NCBI GenBank assembly: GCA_015501605.1
Contig: JADNRZ010000003.1
Location: 2,232,001 to 2,296,000, forward strand
Origin: Panaeolus papilionaceus
Lineage: Eukaryota; Basidiomycota; Agaricomycetes; Agaricales
Reading direction: 5' to 3'
DNA: 64,000 bases
Shown here: in pieces, positions 59,509 to 64,000 of the stretch
Layout of the letters: the number at the start of each line of letters is the position of its first letter
Numbering within the stretch: the stretch's first letter is position 1
Translations under genes and position numbers: made by a program
The notes under the pieces: generated by a model
Database searches by the model: none
Seen by the model: only the letters and a program-made list of their open reading frames with translations
What the model was told of the DNA's origin: nothing

Positions 59509-60328
59509 TTAGCGACGACGTGATGGGCGGCGAGTTTCATATACACTTCGACGAAGTCCTGCCCCGTACCCTCCTCTTCCGACCCCGTTAACACGATTAC
59601 TCGGCTGCCTCTTCAACGACGATGCAGGCCTCTGTTCTTGAGTGTTTGCTTGAGATCCTCCAGATACCTCCTTCGTTGGACTGCTTGCTGGTTCGTCTTT
59701 GCCCGCTTTGTCTTTCTTTCCGGATGCCGAGTCTGACTTCTTCGAAATCCTTTGGGACAGTTTGATGTATGACGCTGCACACTTTGGGTCAGGGTTAGCA
59801 CAGTCCTCTGCTCCTGCAATACCACGGAAAAATGCCTCCAGGAAATAATCTGCTCGTTCCTCGGTAGTCGTAATTGCAAAGAAACCGTCGTAAAGAGCGA
59901 TAATCCCATTCTTGTCGAAACGAGCAAAGTACTTGTGTTGCTGCGCGTGATGAGGTGGTGTGTGTATGAAGATGGATCCTGGATGCCTGGTTATGTCAGT
60001 TTTTGAAGAGTCGACGTTGAGCTCTTCGACGTAGACCCTATCACGGTGAATCCGGTCGATCTTTTCCTTGGCATCTTTCCAGTGCTGGGAACCGCCGAGT
60101 TCTGACATGTAGTCTGTTGGTTGAAATCTCGGTGGGATAATGGAGTAGCTGTAGAGCTCTTTGAGGCGGGTTAAGACTTTGCCGTGGCAGTGTAAATGAG
60201 ATATGCGTGCGTCTAAAGTCACAAGAAAAAATTCACTCACGGATGGATTTTGTAGCCATAAAGGCCTCTTCTTTCGCAGTGTAATCCGGTATCTTCTTTT
60301 GGGCTTTGGAGTCAATCTCAAAATTCAT
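59509..60328 (-). CDS. Hypothetical protein (about 251 aa)
   Basis: Exon 60328-60241 (start MNFEIDSKAQ) joins in phase to 60176-59509 across a 64-nt intron (GTGAGT...CAAAG). The protein has a folded-looking N-terminal two thirds (helical, with FARFDKNGIIALYDGFF) and a low-complexity Lys/Ser then Arg/Gly-rich C-terminus ending RRPSRRR, typical of nucleic-acid-binding tails. No family is recognised. Further 5' exons are possible: an ATG at 60689 opens a good frame and TYSNALL precedes the chosen Met in frame, but I could not find a consistent join. Confidence 0.55.
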
Positions 60329-60329
60329 A

Positions 60330-60980
60330 AGCAGAGCATTTGAATACGTCCCTGCAGCATTAGAGGGTGTTTAAATTGGTCCAGTATCATGATAATCAAT
60401 TAGTATTGGCGTACAGAAACATGAGAAGAAAATGCCACTGCTGAGTAATTTTGAGTAGTGCATTGAAAGAGAGAGAATTTGCGACGGGTCTTCTGAGAAG
60501 CTTCGGAATTCTTTTGGTGGCCAGCACCTATGATTCGTCCAGGTAGATCAACCAATGCTCCGTCAACTACCATGCTGTTGCTCACCTTGAAGTCCAACCA
60601 GGGACAAGTGTAAGAATCTTTGTGGGATAGGAGCCTAACAACTGACCAGACAACTCCGCTTTATACGCCTGAAGCACAGTAGTATTCATGTTGCTCCCAC
60701 GATTCTTGTCAACTCGCGCACGGATCGGGATGTCTATCAAGTTTCAACGCGCTCAAGGCCGGTTACAGCCTCAAACTGACAAGAGGATGACCCTGTTATA
60801 AACTAATATATCCATCGGGGATTGTCTACGCTCTCAACAAACGGTATCTGTTCAATTCATTTGGTTGTCGTGGGATCGTGTGTATGATAAGGGCAACTTG
60901 CGGAACCTACCTCACGGACTCACGGGACACCAGTAGTGATCCATCAACGTATGCTCGTGGTCCAAAGGTGCCGTTCCCTG
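60330..60980. other. Possible 5' exons of the 59509 gene
   Basis: Open minus-strand stretches at 60689-60580 and 60597-60400, with donor- and acceptor-like sites (GTGAGC, TGCTGCAG). Phases do not close in any combination I tried. 60700-60980 shows nothing. Confidence 0.3.
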
Positions 60981-60984
60981 ACCT

Positions 60985-61227
60985 CTAGTGCCTATTCTCA
61001 ATAGTACCTGTAGATCTGTGAGAAGCTCTAGACATGCGCTCAAAGATGGGATTCAGATTCGTCATCCTACTCAGATGATGGGTAAGCAGAACATCAAACG
61101 TCGAGGCCCTTCCGTAGGTCTCCTTGATCTTTATCATTCGAACCACATCAATCCCTATCTCAATAATCCATTCGTCTACCCACTGAAACATATCATCGAT
61201 CCCACTCGCCTTGCTCAAAATAGGCAT
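60985..61227 (-). CDS. Hypothetical ORF, probably a fragment
   Basis: 80 codons of ordinary soluble-protein composition (helical, charged). A possible donor (CTACAG|GTACTA) near the end would make it an exon. The open frame extends 16 codons upstream of the first ATG. No family is recognised. Confidence 0.35.
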   Translation of the reverse strand: MPILSKASGIDDMFQWVDEWIIEIGIDVVRMIKIKETYGRASTFDVLLTHHLSRMTNLNPIFERMSRASHRSTGTIENRH

Positions 61228-61499
61228 GCCTTTTTTAATATTTTCTTCAAAGACAGTAAAATGCTGTCCCGGCACACTCGGGCTACTTGGTGAGCAAGTC
61301 TCTCAACTATCGACAACGTTAACGCCTCTTCTAAATATACCCTCAGAATCAATGGCCTCTCATTTCATGTCGAATACATAGAGCTGATTGGCATCCCGTC
61401 TCTGTACAAAGTACTCGATCTGCATCCCTCAATCCGCCCCTGAACAATCTTCTAGTCATATACGACCCCAGCACTACCAGCACTGCTCGCTGACTCTCT

Positions 61500-61960
61500 G
61501 AAGATAGCGTACCGCTCGCACCTAACGCACACGCCGAAGAGGTAGCAGCAGAGGTGCGGAAGTGGTGGATGAGCATCGACATGGCAGCTGCGCCGTTCTT
61601 GTCATCCAAAGCTATGCCGTACGTCACAGAGTACTTCAGAGCACCAAGGGAGGCGTGTTTCAGGAAGAAGTTTAGGGAGATTTTTGTAAGGCACGGTGAT
61701 GAGATGGCGAAGGCTCTGTGCGCGGCTGTGAGGGCTGCGTTTGATGCGTTTGATGAGTGCTACTGGGGAGACGGATGTTGATAGGTTGGGCCTTGTTATC
61801 TTGATATGTACATGCTAGGAGGCTTTATCAGATACGTACTGGGTGAGGAGAGCGGGGAGTGGCGGGATTGCTTAATCAGAAGTGGGAAAAATTGGTTGAG
61901 CACTTTGAACAGCGGTACCGGTATGCAAATGTTAGCAGGACAGAAACACATCTTTGAACA
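61500..61960 (+). pseudogene. GST C-terminal domain relic
   Basis: The plus frame 61520-61775 (MSIDMAAAPFLSSKAMPYV ... YFRAPREACFRKKFREIF) aligns with the C-terminal domain of the GST at 55569 (PVDLAILPF ... YFRKTREGWWGK). After one-base shifts the end follows in other frames: GGFIRYVLGEESGEWRD, then EKLVEHFEQRYR, matching the end LLELFEERYN. No N-terminal domain is seen. Confidence 0.6.
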
Positions 61961-62138
61961 TTTAAAAACTGGGGTATGCAGAAACCATTATCAATTTTTG
62001 GAGACGGTATACATTTTGGAAAGTTTAGGTGTTGTAATTATAAACACGGACGACAAGTTAATAAACGGAAGGGATTTTGACGAAAACGTAGGGAGAGATA
62101 AAAAAAATTAAACAAGAAACTGCAACGTCGTAGATACC

Positions 62139-62846
62139 TCACTCAACCACCTCCTCGACTCTCGGATCAATCTTCACAACAGGCTGCCAATAGTTTCCGA
62201 AGATGTTGGTCAACCCAACGACAATAATCTGATCACGGTGGACCTTTCCCGGCCCAATTTCGAACTTCGTTCCCCGAATGACATGAGGAACAGGCATCCT
62301 TGCAACCTCTCGGAACCACATATCAAAAGCGTGCGTCACTTGCTCGAGGAGCTTCGAACGTGTGTTCCCGTAACCGCTCAATGAGATGACAGGGTAGACC
62401 AATGGGCGGTATCCAGGCCACTATATCATAGAACAATCCAAGAGGTCGATGTCAGTACTACAAATTTACCAAGGTAGGATAAACCACAATTGACTCACCG
62501 AAATGACCAACTTCATAATCCCAGGTCCATTACTATTCAACTTCTCAAAAAAGGTATCCCAGTCACGAAGGAACAGAACGCGCTGCAGGTCTGTACGAAG
62601 ATCCTGCATGAACACGCCCGACGTGGGGTAGCTGGGCGTGTTGGGGAAGTTGAAGACGCGGGAGTAGTCAAAAGTGATAATGAAGGGCGTACCGGGTGGG
62701 TGTACCTGCCCACTGGGGGCACTGAAGGGTTCGTGTTCGAGTGCGTATGGTTCAAGGCTTGTGCGAGGTGTAGCGCAGGTATCAATGCTGGGGTTCATTA
62801 ATATTGAAGCTTGGATGAGGGTTGCAGTGAGTGGGGTGGGGTTCAC
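62139..62846 (-). CDS. Hypothetical protein (209 aa)
   Basis: Exons 62846-62499 and 62420-62139, joined in phase by a 78-nt intron (GTGAGT...TATAG). The product opens with a low-complexity 45-residue lead, then a predicted alpha/beta domain with FIITFDYSRVF, FLRDWDTFF, IMKLVISWPGYRPL and KLLEQVTHAFDMWFREV. This layout is reminiscent of an uncharacterised domain common in mushroom genomes (DUF6699-like, tentative). No enzyme motif. The start is the first ATG; it could also begin at the Met 17 codons downstream. Confidence 0.6.
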
Positions 62847-62859
62847 GATTCAAGTTGAG

Positions 62860-64000
62860 AGGAGCAGCTGCTGACTCGATGCGCTGGGTCAGAGGCCCAT
62901 CTTATATACGAAGCCTGTATATTGTGTCCAGTAAACGCGTTGTATATTCTCGCATTGCTTTAATTATAAAGGCGGTAGTTGTTGAATGGTAGAGTGACAG
63001 TGCAAGCTGAGGATGGTAGACACAGTGACGTGAAGCCATAAAAGGAAGGACGGCTGGGAAGGTAGGTCGGGCGCTCAGCATGAAGGCTTGTGCTTTCGCT
63101 GCTCTAAAGACTGTCGTAGCAAGTAACACGCGTTTTGCTCCCCATCGATCAGGGTTTCAGTGTCTGAAAAACTAATTCTGACCTTGAACCTTCAACTTTG
63201 TGACGACAAGAAACACATCTGCATACTCCAAAATCTTCGTTCGAGGCTCAATGAAAGAAAACAACGCGAGTTCAACTAACCATACAGCAACTCTGTTTGG
63301 TCCAGCGTTTCAGGCCGGCGCTACTGTGCTTACTGAATTTGGGCAGAGGTCGCAGAGCTCTCTTCAAATAAACCCCAATAAGTAAAAGCAAGATGATAAA
63401 AAATGGGAGCTGAAATCTAAATTAGCTGGTTAAAGGTAGTAACTGTAGGAATATCAACGTTCGAAAGTGTAGTATATAGAATTAAGGGAGGGATCAAAAC
63501 CAAAGAAAAGTTTGATGAATTTACTTACGAAATAATGGGAACACAACTTGCAAGCTATGGTCCAGAGCTACAATCTGATAATGCAAAGCCACTGTCAAGA
63601 ACTGTGTTGTAACAACGCGCTTTATCCGCTTTCCCGTCCCCATCTCCGATACATTACATACGTCACCGCCCAATGCGTGACCCTGGACCCCCTCCTGCAT
63701 CATCACGTCCTCTATCATTGTTTCTGCCTGTAACTCAATCATATCATTATAATTATTCTCGCCCAGTGGCCACTCGGGTCTTTATTTCGAATCTCATTCT
63801 TCGTTGTTCACCCTCCCTCCATTACGATAACCTCTATCTGTCGTGAAAAGAAGTAGCGATCCAACTCCGAGTCATGCGGGAGAATTTAATTGGAAGCACG
63901 CCACGGGGACATTGAACTCACATCCTTTTGGGACGCTTGAGAAGCAGATAACCGAAATGAACGGGTGCCTTTCAGGGAAGCCTGATTTTCAGCAGGACGA
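62860..64000. other. Right edge, no supported gene
   Basis: Only short frames on both strands. AATGGGAGCTGAAATC at 63402-63417 is a further copy of the motif found between the metallothionein genes. A gene cut off by the window end cannot be excluded. Confidence 0.35.

Overview
The window is fungal nuclear DNA, most likely from a mushroom-forming basidiomycete (inference). Genes are split by short GT-AG introns (about 45-90 nt). The recognisable families are a Golgi GDA1/CD39 nucleoside diphosphatase with a long Ser-rich tail, a family of small intron-rich P-loop GTPases, a ustS-like glutathione S-transferase and tiny Cys-rich metallothioneins. There is no bacterial operon structure, rRNA or CRISPR.

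Layout. 1-5.6 kb: a C-rich low-complexity tract, remains of two hypothetical genes, and a 687-bp TA-flanked inverted-repeat element. 5.6-49.3 kb: a tandem segmental array of five related units. On the minus strand a complete unit reads GDA1/CD39 gene, tRNA-Thr(AGU), 5'-truncated fragment of gene family X, five-exon GTPase, pyrimidine-rich block beta, degenerate X gene, block delta. Units 2, 3 and 5 carry GDA1 and the tRNA; units 1 and 4 carry a longer X copy there instead. All five array GTPases (327-409 aa) splice into open frames. Two GDA1 copies are intact and the middle one is a pseudogene. Unit 4 is interrupted by a 3,029-bp element with 767-bp terminal inverted repeats.

49.7-55.3 kb: older, divergent members of the same GTPase family on the plus strand (two intact, one lacking its G-domain exons), one minus-strand relic, and a decayed intron-bearing tRNA-Thr. 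55.5-62.9 kb: single-copy DNA with a GST, two metallothionein genes in divergent orientation, three hypothetical genes and a GST relic. 62.9-64 kb shows nothing I can assign.

The most notable features are the amplified GTPase cassette, whose Walker A motif sits on its own 34-nt exon in all eight assessable copies; the array's breakpoints and an 830-bp identical tract around two tRNAs; family X; the long-inverted-repeat element with a reconstructable empty site; and two metallothionein genes too small and too split for ordinary ORF finding. All exon models are read by eye from splice signals, phase and comparison between copies. No transcript or database was consulted.
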